DNA from: Paraflavitalea devenefica
Lineage (GTDB): Bacteria > Bacteroidota > Bacteroidia > Chitinophagales > Chitinophagaceae
Direction: 5' to 3'
Length of the DNA: 64,000 bases
NCBI RefSeq assembly: GCF_011759375.1
Contig: NZ_JAARML010000002.1
Coordinates: 1,922,001 to 1,986,000, forward strand
The translations under genes and the position numbers were made by a program. Shown one piece after another: positions 1 to 8,002 of the stretch. The stretch's first letter is position 1. Each line of letters starts with the position of its first letter. The notes below the pieces were generated by a model. The model saw nothing but the letters and a program-made list of their open reading frames with translations, made no database searches and was not told the DNA's origin.

Positions 1-1207
1 TGATGCCGATACAATAAGCTACCACGCTACCTGCAGCGGAACCACGGCCGGGGCCGATGAATACGCCCAGGTCGCGGCCGGCTTTGATGAAGTCACTCAC
101 AATAAGGAAGTAACCGGCAAAGCCCATCGTTTTGATCGTGAACAGCTCAAAGTCGAGCCGTTCCGTTATTTCGGGTGTAAGTTCTGCATAACGCTTCCTG
201 GCCCCTTCATAAGTAAGGTAGTGCAGGTAAGTCCATTGGTTCAGGTTACTGTCGTCGGTCGTCTGGAATTCTTTAGGAAGTGGGAAGGCCGGCAGCAGGA
301 TATCCTTCTTCAGGTTCAGCACCTCCACCCGGTCCACGATCATATTGGTATTGTCTATAGACTCCGGGATGTCTTTGAAGAGTTCCTTCATTTCATCCTG
401 TGTCTTGAAATAAAACTGATCGTTGGGGAATTTAAAGCGGCGCTCTTTTACGTTCAGGTCATCATTGATGATATCGTCATATCCCGGCGTACTTTTCTTT
501 TCACCGGTGTTAATACAAAGCAGGATGTCATGGGCATTGTAATCATCCCGGTCGGTATAATGGCTGTCATTGGTGGCAATGATGGGCACATTGAACTTCT
601 TCGCAAATTTGAGCAGTACTTCATTGATCTGGATCTGCTCTTTAATATCATGGCGCTGTACCTCGATGAAATAATCTTCCCCAAACAGGTCGAGCCACCA
701 TTTGAATTCCTGCTCAGCTTTTTCCTCTCCATCATGCAGGATGGTTTGCGGCACATAGGCGCCGATGCAGCAGGTAGTGGCAATCAGCCCTTCGTGGTAT
801 TGCTCTATCAGTTTCTTGTCAATACGGGGGTATTTGCTGTACATTCCTTCGATATAGCCCAGCGAAGTGAGTTTGATGAGGTTCTGGTAACCTTGTTTGT
901 TTTTGGCCAGCAATACCTGGTGATAACGCTCATCCTTCACATCTTTCGAGAATATCTTACGATGACGGTCTTCCACCACATAAAATTCGCATCCTACAAT
1001 GGGCTTTACCTTCAGGGAGCCATCCTCATTCTTGTGTTTGTAGGCCTCTGATACGAACTCAAAAGCGCCAAACATATTACCGTGATCGGTAATAGCAATG
1101 GCCGGCTGACCATCTTTAACGGCTTTCTTATACAATGATTGGATAGAGGCTGCTCCATCGAGCAGGGAAAACTGGGTATGGACGTGAAGGTGAGAGAATT
1201 TACACAT
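1..1207 (-). CDS. dnaE: DNA polymerase III subunit alpha, N-terminal part (runs off window)
   Basis: Replicative DNA polymerase catalytic subunit. The minus-strand frame stays open from the ATG at 1207 to the window edge, giving about 402 residues. It opens with the PHP domain signature HLHVHTQFSLLDG (residues 6-18), followed by AITDHGNMFGA and NDSHYTD, the metal-binding histidine/aspartate motifs of the PHP domain. Near the edge, around residue 390, is PGRGSAAGS, the start of the C-family polymerase core. The rest of the gene (family length about 1,150-1,250 aa) lies beyond base 1. It is transcribed divergently from the NlpC/P60 gene with about 175 bp between starts. I see no frameshift or oddity. 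Confidence 0.95.
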   Translation of the reverse strand, partial: MCKFSHLHVHTQFSLLDGAASIQSLYKKAVKDGQPAIAITDHGNMFGAFEFVSEAYKHKNEDGSLKVKPIVGCEFYVVEDRHRKIFSKDVKDERYHQVLLAKNKQGYQNLIKLTSLGYIEGMYSKYPRIDKKLIEQYHEGLIATTCCIGAYVPQTILHDGEEKAEQEFKWWLDLFGEDYFIEVQRHDIKEQIQINEVLLKFAKKFNVPIIATNDSHYTDRDDYNAHDILLCINTGEKKSTPGYDDIINDDLNVKERRFKFPNDQFYFKTQDEMKELFKDIPESIDNTNMIVDRVEVLNLKKDILLPAFPLPKEFQTTDDSNLNQWTYLHYLTYEGARKRYAELTPEITERLDFELFTIKTMGFAGYFLIVSDFIKAGRDLGVFIGPGRGSAAGSVVAYCIGI

Positions 1208-1383
1208 TACAATTTTGGGATTTGCGATGCCTGGTTAGTAATCAACACAAAGTGAGCTACAAAGTTCCTGAACAATTGCTAAACAAATGACAATATATTT
1301 CCACATCCGTGAATCGGCACAAGGCTTGCCATTTTGGCAATGTATTTGTTACTTTGCGACATTTATCTTTAACCAGGGCATTG

Positions 1384-2064
1384 ATGTATAATATGTTAAA
1401 ACAAGGATGGCTGATAGTTTTGGTGGCCCTGGCCGCTACCAGTTGCAGTACCCAGCGAAAGACCACGGCGGCTGTACCCGGCGCCACTACGAAACCTGCG
1501 GCTGGCTCACCCCGGTTTATTGAGAATATATCCATCAAGCCGTCCGGCGGTTCTTCCGACTATACGGCAAGTCCGCCCCTCAATGAACGCTATACACCGG
1601 GGCCTTCCATTCATACAGGCACTAATGTGGAGCTGAGCGATCCCCTGCAGTTTAAATATTCTATCCTGCTCGACCTGCCGGTGGAAGAGCTGACAGACGG
1701 CAGGATGATCAGCTTTATTGAGGACTGGTATGGTACCCGCTATAAGTATGGCGGTACCGATAAGAATGGGGTAGACTGCTCTGCCTTTGCCCAAACGTTT
1801 ATTTACACACTGTATGGCCTCCTGCTGCCACGCACGTCGGCGCAACAATACCAGAAGAGCAAGCGCCTGCGCAAGGATGAATTAGTAGAGGGCGACCTGG
1901 TATTCTTCAAAACCCGCGGACGTAAAGCAGGTATATCCCATGTAGGCGTTTACCTGCGCAATAATAAGTTTGTACATGCTTCCACTTCCAGCGGAGTGAT
2001 GATCAATGATATGAATGATGCGTATTATGCTGCGCACTATGCAGGCGCGGGCAGGATACGGTAA
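1384..2064 (+). CDS. NlpC/P60 family cell-wall endopeptidase, lipoprotein
   Basis: Probable murein endopeptidase of the NlpC/P60 (Spr-like) family, cleaving peptide stems of peptidoglycan from the periplasmic face. I chose the ATG at 1384 because it places a short hydrophobic signal (LIVLVALAATSC) with a lipobox Cys at residue 21; an in-frame ATG at 1393 is also possible, while the upstream in-frame start at 1309 would add 25 non-signal residues. The catalytic Cys is in the DCSAF motif (C132), and the catalytic His is in GISHVGVYL (about H186), followed by FVHAS. The length of 226 aa fits a one-domain family member with a low-complexity linker after the lipid anchor. A weak promoter-like TTACTTTG lies at 1349-1356. 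Confidence 0.92.
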   Translation: MYNMLKQGWLIVLVALAATSCSTQRKTTAAVPGATTKPAAGSPRFIENISIKPSGGSSDYTASPPLNERYTPGPSIHTGTNVELSDPLQFKYSILLDLPVEELTDGRMISFIEDWYGTRYKYGGTDKNGVDCSAFAQTFIYTLYGLLLPRTSAQQYQKSKRLRKDELVEGDLVFFKTRGRKAGISHVGVYLRNNKFVHASTSSGVMINDMNDAYYAAHYAGAGRIR

Positions 2065-2164
2065 ATTGGTTTTGGGCACCCAGGCAAGTATTTATTAATA
2101 TGCCAAAGGATGGATATATTTCGGACGAAATGGGATGGTTTAAGCCCCGAAAAATATTGTTGCA

Positions 2165-3004
2165 ATGATTGGTACCGGCCTCCTTGTATTCTTATTAATC
2201 ATTCTGAACGTCCTTATTTCCTGGAGAGGATTCAGGAACAGTGATTTTTTTGCCCGTTATGAATTTAATGTTGATGGCATTCTGCTATACCGGCAATATG
2301 ACCGGCTGATCAGTTCAGGTTTTCTACACGTGGGCTGGCTGCACCTGATCTTTAATATGCTCGCGCTTTATTTTTTCAGCGGCTCATTGATCGCTGTACT
2401 GAATTGGTGGGGCTTTCTGATCATTTATTTTGCCAGCCTTATCGGCGGCGGCCTGCTTTCGCTGTACATACACCGTTACAGCGGTGATTATAGTTCGGTA
2501 GGGGCGTCAGGAGCCGTATCGGGGATCATATTTGCGGTGATTGCTTTATTCCCGGGTATCGATGTCCCGCTCATTTTCATTCCCCTTCCCGGCTGGCTTT
2601 TCGGTCTTTTGTATGTGCTGATTTCTATTTATGGCATCAGGTCAAGGACTGGCAATATAGGACATGATTCCCATCTTGGCGGGGCGCTGGTTGGATTGGT
2701 TGTTGCCCTATTGATGCGGCCGCATGCACTGGTGGAAAATTATGTCACGATACTGATTATTTCAGTACCTGCCATCGTGTTTATTTACCTGATCATTACA
2801 AGGCCTCATCTATTGCTGGTAGATAATTTTTTCTACAAAACGCATCACCGTAATTACAATATTGATCATAAATACAACCAGCAACAGTACAACCGCCAGC
2901 AGGAGATTGACCAGATATTGGACAAAATCAACAAAAGCGGTATGCACAGCCTTACCAAAGCTGAAAAAGAAAAGCTGGAAGAGTATTCAAAGCGGATACG
3001 CTGA
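2165..3004 (+). CDS. Rhomboid family intramembrane serine protease
   Basis: Six-helix rhomboid protease that cleaves membrane proteins within the bilayer. Hallmarks are HLIFN (H60, N64) in helix 2, the nucleophile motif GASG (S115) and the catalytic His in HDSHLGG (H170). The catalytic dyad is intact, so it should be active. After the last membrane segment (about residues 193-212) there is a charged tail ending in SLTKAEKEKLEEYSKR, resembling the short helical C-terminal domain often attached to Bacteroidota rhomboids. It lies on the same strand about 100 bp after the NlpC/P60 gene and converges with the M1 peptidase gene, with about 40 bp between stop codons. Confidence 0.93.
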   Translation: MIGTGLLVFLLIILNVLISWRGFRNSDFFARYEFNVDGILLYRQYDRLISSGFLHVGWLHLIFNMLALYFFSGSLIAVLNWWGFLIIYFASLIGGGLLSLYIHRYSGDYSSVGASGAVSGIIFAVIALFPGIDVPLIFIPLPGWLFGLLYVLISIYGIRSRTGNIGHDSHLGGALVGLVVALLMRPHALVENYVTILIISVPAIVFIYLIITRPHLLLVDNFFYKTHHRNYNIDHKYNQQQYNRQQEIDQILDKINKSGMHSLTKAEKEKLEEYSKRIR

Positions 3005-3043
3005 ATATAAAGTGTTAGCTATCAGGTATTGTAGCTGCCTTTC

Positions 3044-4813
3044 TTACTTCACTTTCTGTATATCTACATGGACTTCCTTTGTATTTATATAGAAATTCCT
3101 GTCCACTGCAAAGAAACCGTTGTACCAGCCTCCTGCTTTCAGTAGCTGCCATTCTTCGGTGGGTGTAATGAACATGGTGCGGTCACCGGCCAGCTTCACT
3201 TTTAATGGCATGGTAAACCCTTTGATGCAATTGGTGTAGCGGAAATAGATGCCAAGGCCTTCATGTTTAACTTCCAGCACAGGGATATGCGTGGTGCGCA
3301 GGTATTGGTCAAATACTTTGGAGAGGTCAATGCCGGCCTGTTTGCTGATATAAGCTTCCACTTCTTTGGTATCGGTGGTTTTATGGTAGAATACCTGGTT
3401 AAGTCCTCTTAATATCTGTCTGAATTTCTCATCATCTCCAATGATATTGCGGATGGTGTGCAGCAGGTTGCCACCTTTGTAATACATATCCCCGCTGCCT
3501 TCCTGGTTGACCCCATAGTGGCCAATGATGGGAATGTCATTTTGTATCGCTTTACGGGTGCCAATACAATAATCATTGCCTGCCTCTACGCCAAACTCAC
3601 AGGTAGTATAAATGGTTTCGGAGTAGTTGGTGAAGCCTTCGTGCAACCACATATCGGCAATGTCATTGCTGGTGATATTATTGGCAAACCATTCGTGGCC
3701 GCTTTCATGTATGATAATAAAATCCCACTTGTTGCCCCAGCCGCTGCCGGAGAGGTCGCGGCCACGGTAACCATTCTGAAATCCGTTGCCATAGGCCACT
3801 GCACTCTGGTGCTCCATGCCCAGGTGGGGTGATTCCACCAGCTTATAACCATCTTCATAAAAAGGGTAGGGGCCGAACCAGTGCTCAAAGCATTTAAGCA
3901 TGGTAGGCGCCTGTTTGAATTGCGCTTTAGCTTTATCGAGGTTATAATCCAATACCCAGTAATCACAATCCAGTTTGCCCTTTTCGCCGGCAAAGTCTTC
4001 ATGCCAGGTTACGTATTTACCGATATAGGGAACGATGTTGTAGTTATTGATGGGATTCTTTACTTCCCATGTCCAGGCAGTAAGGCCGTTGTTATCTTTT
4101 TCTTTTTTTGCCAACCGGCCATTGCCTACAGCCACCAGGCTATCGGCCACATGCATGGTTAAAGAAGCTCCTGAGTCAGGTTCATCGCTCTGGTGGTCTT
4201 TGCAGGGATACCATACACTGGCGCCCAGTCCCTGGCAGGCAACACTCATCCAGGGACGTCCTTGTTTATCTTTACTCCATATCCAGCCACCATCCCAGGG
4301 TGGACGAACCGCTTCGCGTGGCTTGCCGTGGTAGTATAATTCCAGCGGATAGGTGGCTGTAATACGATCATGAAATGGTTTTGTCTCTAACCAGTAAACA
4401 TTACCTTCTCTTTTGAACAACACCGGGGTCCTTCTCTTCACCCGTCCATCTTTGGATACAATTTGAAAGAAGGCGCTGTCCAGCAGCATGGGCTCCTGCA
4501 GATCGATCTGCATCAGGGTGACGGACTTGTCGCTGTTGGGTGATGGTTTAACATATATCCTTACGAGACCACTAATGGTCTTGTTGTTATAATCGGGCTT
4601 GACATCTATGGCATACCTTAAAACATCCCACCAGGTCCTTTCGGGTCCCAGGCTTCCCCGCAGTGTATCCTGCCGGGTAAAACCTTTCTTCTGGTTCAGG
4701 GGCTGGGCCTGGCAGGAAATGACCATGCATAATAAAAGAGCAGCAGTGCATCCTGTCAGGGGTGTAAACAAACCTGCAAAAAAACGCAGCGTATTTATTT
4801 TAATCCGGATCAA
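3044..4813 (-). CDS. M1 family metallopeptidase (aminopeptidase)
   Basis: Zinc aminopeptidase of the M1 (aminopeptidase N / LTA4 hydrolase) clan, 589 aa with an N-terminal hydrophobic export signal ending near CMVISCQAQ (residues 29-37); C34 could be lipidated. The zinc site is HESGHEW (H369, H373) with the distal Glu in LHEGF (E392). The substrate-binding motif, GAMEN in classic members, is GMEHQ here (332-336), with the key Glu kept. The N-terminal beta domain includes the WYPCKDH segment common to M1 proteins. It is shorter than ApeN-type enzymes (about 870 aa), lacking the long helical C-terminus, which is usual for secreted Bacteroidota members. Divergent from the peptide-binding lipoprotein gene with only 38 bp between starts, hinting at linked peptide use. 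Confidence 0.93.
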   Translation of the reverse strand: MIRIKINTLRFFAGLFTPLTGCTAALLLCMVISCQAQPLNQKKGFTRQDTLRGSLGPERTWWDVLRYAIDVKPDYNNKTISGLVRIYVKPSPNSDKSVTLMQIDLQEPMLLDSAFFQIVSKDGRVKRRTPVLFKREGNVYWLETKPFHDRITATYPLELYYHGKPREAVRPPWDGGWIWSKDKQGRPWMSVACQGLGASVWYPCKDHQSDEPDSGASLTMHVADSLVAVGNGRLAKKEKDNNGLTAWTWEVKNPINNYNIVPYIGKYVTWHEDFAGEKGKLDCDYWVLDYNLDKAKAQFKQAPTMLKCFEHWFGPYPFYEDGYKLVESPHLGMEHQSAVAYGNGFQNGYRGRDLSGSGWGNKWDFIIIHESGHEWFANNITSNDIADMWLHEGFTNYSETIYTTCEFGVEAGNDYCIGTRKAIQNDIPIIGHYGVNQEGSGDMYYKGGNLLHTIRNIIGDDEKFRQILRGLNQVFYHKTTDTKEVEAYISKQAGIDLSKVFDQYLRTTHIPVLEVKHEGLGIYFRYTNCIKGFTMPLKVKLAGDRTMFITPTEEWQLLKAGGWYNGFFAVDRNFYINTKEVHVDIQKVK

Positions 4814-4851
4814 AGTGATATGTTTTTGAAGTGCTAAATTTAACGCAGAAT

Positions 4852-6483
4852 ATGAAAGCTAACCCACTATTTTTCACCTTTAACGTTTTAATAGTTACCC
4901 TGTTGAGCGCCTGCGGCGAGCGGGCAGCCAGTAACAAACAGGTATTCCGGTACAATGAATACAGTGGCATCGCCTCGCTCGATCCTGCTTTTGCCAAAAA
5001 TCAATCGGTCATCTGGGCGGTGCACCAGTTGTACAATACCCTCGTGGAAACCGACCAGGAACTGCGCATAGTGCCTTCCCTGGCCTACCGGTGGGACGTA
5101 TCGGACGACCGGCTGGTATATACTTTTCACCTGCGCGATGATGTTTATTTCCACGATAATGAAGTCTTCCCCGGTGGTAAGGGCCGTAAGATGACGGCCT
5201 ACGATGTGGAGTATAGCTTTACCCGTATTACGAATCCCGCCACTGCCAGCAGCGGTGCCTGGATCTTCAATAACCGCATAGCCGCCAAAGATGGTTTTAA
5301 AGCATTGGATGATTCTACCTTCCGTCTGACGCTTTTACGGCCATTTACACCCATCCTTGGACTGCTCAGCATGCAATACTGCTCCGTAGTACCGCATGAA
5401 GTAGTCACAAAGTATGGCCCCGATTTCCGAAGCCATCCCTGCGGCACCGGACCCTTCGCCCTCAAAACCTGGGAAGAAACACAGGTATTGATCATGGTGA
5501 AAAATGAACGCTATTTTGAAAAGGACAGCGCCGGCAACCGCCTGCCTTACCTCGACGCGATCAAAACCAGCTTTTACGACAGCAAGGCGACAGAGTTCCT
5601 GTTGTTCCGCCAGGGGCAACTGGACTTTATCAATGATATTGAAGCCTCTTTTAAAGATGAGGTGCTTACCAAAAAAGGCGTACTGCGCAAAGACTGGGAA
5701 GGCAAGATCAGGCTTACCAAACATTCGTACCTCAATACAGAATACCTGGGCATAATGGTAGACAGCAACAATGCACTGGTAAAAAATTCCCCGCTAAAGC
5801 TAAAGGCCATCCGGCAAGCCATTAACTATGGGTTCGACCGCCGCAAGATGATGATGTACCTGCGCAATTCCATCGGTACACCTGCCGAAAGCGGTTTCAT
5901 TCCTTCGGGATTGCCTTCCTTTGATTCATCTGTCGTGAAAGGTTATCCCTACGATCCGGCGAAAGCACGCCGTTTGCTGGCCGAAGCCGGCTTCCCGGAT
6001 GGGAAAGGGATGCCGCCTGTTAAGCTGCTTACCATTGCCATCTATTCTGACCTGGCTAGCTTTATTGCCCGCCAGTTGGAAGAAGTGGGATTGAAAATAC
6101 AGGTAGAAGTAGTACAGAAAAGTCTGTTGCTGGAACAAACTGCCAAATCACAGGCCTTGTTCTTCCGTGGTAGCTGGATGGCCGATTACCCGGAAGCAGA
6201 GAATTACCTCAGTGTTTTTTATGGCAAGAACCCTGCTCCCCCCAATTATACCCGTTATAAGAATGCGGCTTTTGATAAATTGTATGAACAAGCTATCGTA
6301 ACCGAAAATGACAGCCTGCGTTATAAGCTGTACCAGCAAATGGACCAACTGGTCATTGCCGATGCACCGGTAGTACCACTCTGGTATGATGAAGTCATCC
6401 ACCTGGAGCAACTATGGCTGAAAGGATTTCCTGCCAATGGATTAAACTTATTGGAACTACGCAGAACGAGAATTGAAAAGTAG
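4852..6483 (+). CDS. ABC transporter substrate-binding lipoprotein, family 5 (oligopeptide/dipeptide type)
   Basis: Periplasmic solute-binding protein of the OppA/DppA family (SBP_bac_5), which delivers peptides or nickel-type ligands to an ABC importer. The ATG at 4852 gives a clean lipoprotein signal (LIVTLLSACGE); the in-frame ATG at 4831 adds only seven residues. Family features are the N-terminal YNEYSGIASLDPAF segment, FHLRDDVYFHDNEVF, and the AYDVEYSFTRI stretch of lobe I. The length of 543 aa is normal. No permease or ATPase genes are adjacent, so its partners must be elsewhere. The divergent M1 aminopeptidase gene suggests peptide catabolism. A repeat element begins at the last base of the stop codon (see the repeat at 6483-6513). 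Confidence 0.92.
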   Translation: MKANPLFFTFNVLIVTLLSACGERAASNKQVFRYNEYSGIASLDPAFAKNQSVIWAVHQLYNTLVETDQELRIVPSLAYRWDVSDDRLVYTFHLRDDVYFHDNEVFPGGKGRKMTAYDVEYSFTRITNPATASSGAWIFNNRIAAKDGFKALDDSTFRLTLLRPFTPILGLLSMQYCSVVPHEVVTKYGPDFRSHPCGTGPFALKTWEETQVLIMVKNERYFEKDSAGNRLPYLDAIKTSFYDSKATEFLLFRQGQLDFINDIEASFKDEVLTKKGVLRKDWEGKIRLTKHSYLNTEYLGIMVDSNNALVKNSPLKLKAIRQAINYGFDRRKMMMYLRNSIGTPAESGFIPSGLPSFDSSVVKGYPYDPAKARRLLAEAGFPDGKGMPPVKLLTIAIYSDLASFIARQLEEVGLKIQVEVVQKSLLLEQTAKSQALFFRGSWMADYPEAENYLSVFYGKNPAPPNYTRYKNAAFDKLYEQAIVTENDSLRYKLYQQMDQLVIADAPVVPLWYDEVIHLEQLWLKGFPANGLNLLELRRTRIEK

Positions 6484-6513
6484 GCAACAAGGCATAAAGG
6501 CATTGAGGCAACG
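6483..6513 (-). repeat. 31-nt interspersed repeat, copy A (3' flank of the SBP gene)
   Basis: Reading the minus strand, this 31-mer begins CGTTGCCTCAATGCCT and matches the plus strand at 12964-12994 with three mismatches. Both copies lie directly after a stop codon and in the same orientation relative to the gene they follow. Confidence 0.6.
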
Positions 6514-6764
6514 AAATCTGTTGTCGAAGCAAAAGTCATCAGTATTTTGGCAGGTTTATTGCTGCTTAATAAGTATCATTTTCTGTGAATGACTGTTTGC
6601 CTACGGAGTAGAGTACTACAACTTAAGTATACAAGATTTTAGTTTTTCCATAAGACATCAATTCTAAAAAGACGAACAATAAAACAGGGGATGGTTATAT
6701 CCCTATGCGAACAGATATAACAACTGGATGTAATAAAATATTATCTTTTAGCTGTTTTAACACC

Positions 6765-6870
6765 TCCTTACAGCGTACTTGCAACGATGTTTCAGCGATC
6801 TTACAGCGGCCTCATAGCGGACTTACAGCGAGCTTACAGCGGTGTTACAGCGACCTTATAGCGATATAAG
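6765..6870. repeat. Degenerate CAGCG short-repeat array, 10-12 bp period
   Basis: About nine head-to-tail units related to CTTACAGCGA follow one another, each 10-12 bp long, with variants such as CTCATAGCGG, TTTCAGCGAT and CTTATAGCGA. One frame reads as a 24-residue peptide starting at the ATG of 6796 (MFQRSYSGLIADLQRAYSGV and four more residues), itself an internal repeat of the xxRSYSG/LQRAYSG type. Unit length is far below CRISPR size and there are no spacers. Confidence 0.75.
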
Positions 6871-7006
6871 TCGTAGGTAACTCCCTCCTAACTCCATACT
6901 AACTCCCCATTTCCTCCCCACCAGACGCCTAGTAGCGCCCACCCGGCAGCGGCCCAAAAGGCAGGTAAACGTATTCTCATTATATCAGAAGGCTAGTGAA
7001 TTGCGC

Positions 7007-7130
7007 TGAGATAGCATTACGATAGTACTGGGATAGTACTGAGATAGCACTGGAATGCTCTATACACAGTACTATTCCAGCGCAGTCTTAGAGCATTCCC
7101 TGACCATGCTCAGACAATACCCAGCGCATT
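7007..7130. repeat. Short direct/inverted repeat array based on GATAGTACTG
   Basis: Four or five direct units (GAGATAGCATTAC, GATAGTACTGG, GATAGTACTGA, GATAGCACTGG) are followed by complementary pieces (CAGTACTATTCCAGCGCAGT; GCATTCC). The left and right halves can therefore pair into a long imperfect hairpin. The key inverted pair is the AGTACT core, with GGAATGCTC (7051-7060) against GAGCATTCC (7091-7099). Confidence 0.65.
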
Positions 7131-7215
7131 AGCCTGCAGTAAGCTTACCATTTGGGATGGTTGTCGTATAAGGAGTGGCTGGAAGTGTCAATTTCATTGA
7201 CAGATGGGACTGATT

Positions 7216-7240
7216 CACTCCGAAGGGAGTGTTGTTTTTT
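7216..7240 (+). terminator. Orphan Rho-independent terminator-like hairpin
   Basis: CACTCC (7216-7221), a four-base loop and GGAGTG (7226-7231) are followed by TTGTTTTTT. It faces the plus strand, but the nearest upstream plus-strand gene ends 730 bp away, so it may end an unrecognised transcript from the repeat-rich region or be a relic. Confidence 0.5.
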
Positions 7241-7327
7241 GTGGCAATGTATAGTTGGCGGTAAGGCTTGTTTCCCCGCAGCAGCCTATGTCTAAGATTG
7301 TGCCGCCAGCTTTTACTTTGTTTGATG

Positions 7328-7828
7328 TCAGTGATCTCTTGGTTTTATGGGTATCCAAATCTCTTCTTCTGAGGTTGGGTCATTGCCTTTGTATTTTTCG
7401 CCCAGTACCTCAAAGTGTGGCCTGTTGTCTAAAGTATAATTGGAGTTAGGTAGCCAGGTTGTGAAGATGTATTGGAAAATGCCGGGGTCGTTGGCTGATC
7501 CTTTATAGTCAAATACTGCATACAGTCCACCAGGCAGTATGAATGCTTCCATGCCGGTTGGTATTTTGTCAAAATCCGCTACTTCAACAGTGGCCCATTT
7601 TTCAAATTCATTGGTGGGTATAAAGCTGGCAAAATAGGTTGCTGGATAAACCTGCATGGAAATGAGGTCGGTGGTCAGGTTGTTGGTTATTTCTTTACGC
7701 CTGGGTGTAAAGCCTTTCCAAAGTTCGGCTGTTTTATTGTTGGCTAAGCTCATTGGCAGCCGGTTGCCGACTAATTTCTTTTCGCTTATGGTTTTGATTG
7801 CCGGTGTTATTGTAAAGGTTGGTTTCAA
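7328..7828 (-). CDS. GyrI-like / AraC effector-binding domain protein
   Basis: Stand-alone small-molecule-binding domain of the GyrI/SoxS-Rob C-terminal type, 166 aa, with no DNA-binding domain and no export signal. Recognition rests on the segment from LWKGFTPRRKEI through FASFIPTNEFEKWATVEV to IPTGMEAFILPGGLYAVFDY, and the closing PHFEVLGEKY ... EEEIWIPI strand; the last is the conserved acidic end of this fold. Such proteins bind or hydrolyse hydrophobic cations or act as gyrase-protecting or regulatory factors; the ligand here is unknown. The gene sits between the repeat arrays and an alpha/beta-hydrolase remnant, so this is a mosaic neighbourhood. Confidence 0.8.
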   Translation of the reverse strand: MKPTFTITPAIKTISEKKLVGNRLPMSLANNKTAELWKGFTPRRKEITNNLTTDLISMQVYPATYFASFIPTNEFEKWATVEVADFDKIPTGMEAFILPGGLYAVFDYKGSANDPGIFQYIFTTWLPNSNYTLDNRPHFEVLGEKYKGNDPTSEEEIWIPIKPRDH

Positions 7829-7880
7829 TGTATTTGATTAAAGTGTGTTAATTAGTGCTTGCTTTGGTTGTTTTTTTAGT

Positions 7881-7997
7881 ACCATTACCTTCCACAGGAT
7901 TGTTTGGCAGGGAATGGCTATTGAGTCGGGCCATTTTTTAATGGAAGAAATTCCTGAGGTAGTAAGCAAAGCGTTGACCGGATTCTTTGCAGTTTAA
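7881..7997 (+). pseudogene. Alpha/beta-hydrolase C-terminal remnant
   Basis: An open frame without a credible start encodes TITFHRIVWQG, then MAIESGHFLMEEIPEVVSKA (ATG at 7914) and LTGFFAV before TAA at 7995. The GHFLMEEIPEVV...L..FF pattern is the classic C-terminal end of alpha/beta-hydrolases of the dehalogenase/epoxide-hydrolase type, where this His completes the catalytic triad. The upstream 230 or so residues are absent: the frame stops at 7839, next to the GyrI-like gene start. I read it as the scar of a deleted or replaced hydrolase gene rather than a working small protein. Confidence 0.6.
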
Positions 7998-8002
7998 TAC
8001 AG

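Larger units (their letters stand above)
6484..7327. other. Gene-poor region with two short-repeat arrays and an orphan terminator
   Basis: About 840 bp without a convincing gene. It holds the tail of a 31-nt repeat (to 6513), a CAGCG-type short repeat array (6765-6870), a second array built on GATAGTACTG (7007-7130) and a plus-strand terminator-like hairpin at 7216-7240. The remainder (6514-6764 and 7131-7215) shows nothing I recognise. Confidence 0.7.

Noticed and set aside
1309..1383. The longer N-terminus of the NlpC/P60 protein
   Set aside because: The extra 25 residues precede a clean lipoprotein signal and lie over a likely promoter, so translation probably starts at 1384 or 1393.
6765..7130. 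The two short-repeat arrays as a CRISPR array
   Set aside because: Units are 10-12 bp and contiguous with no spacers; no cas gene is present in the window.
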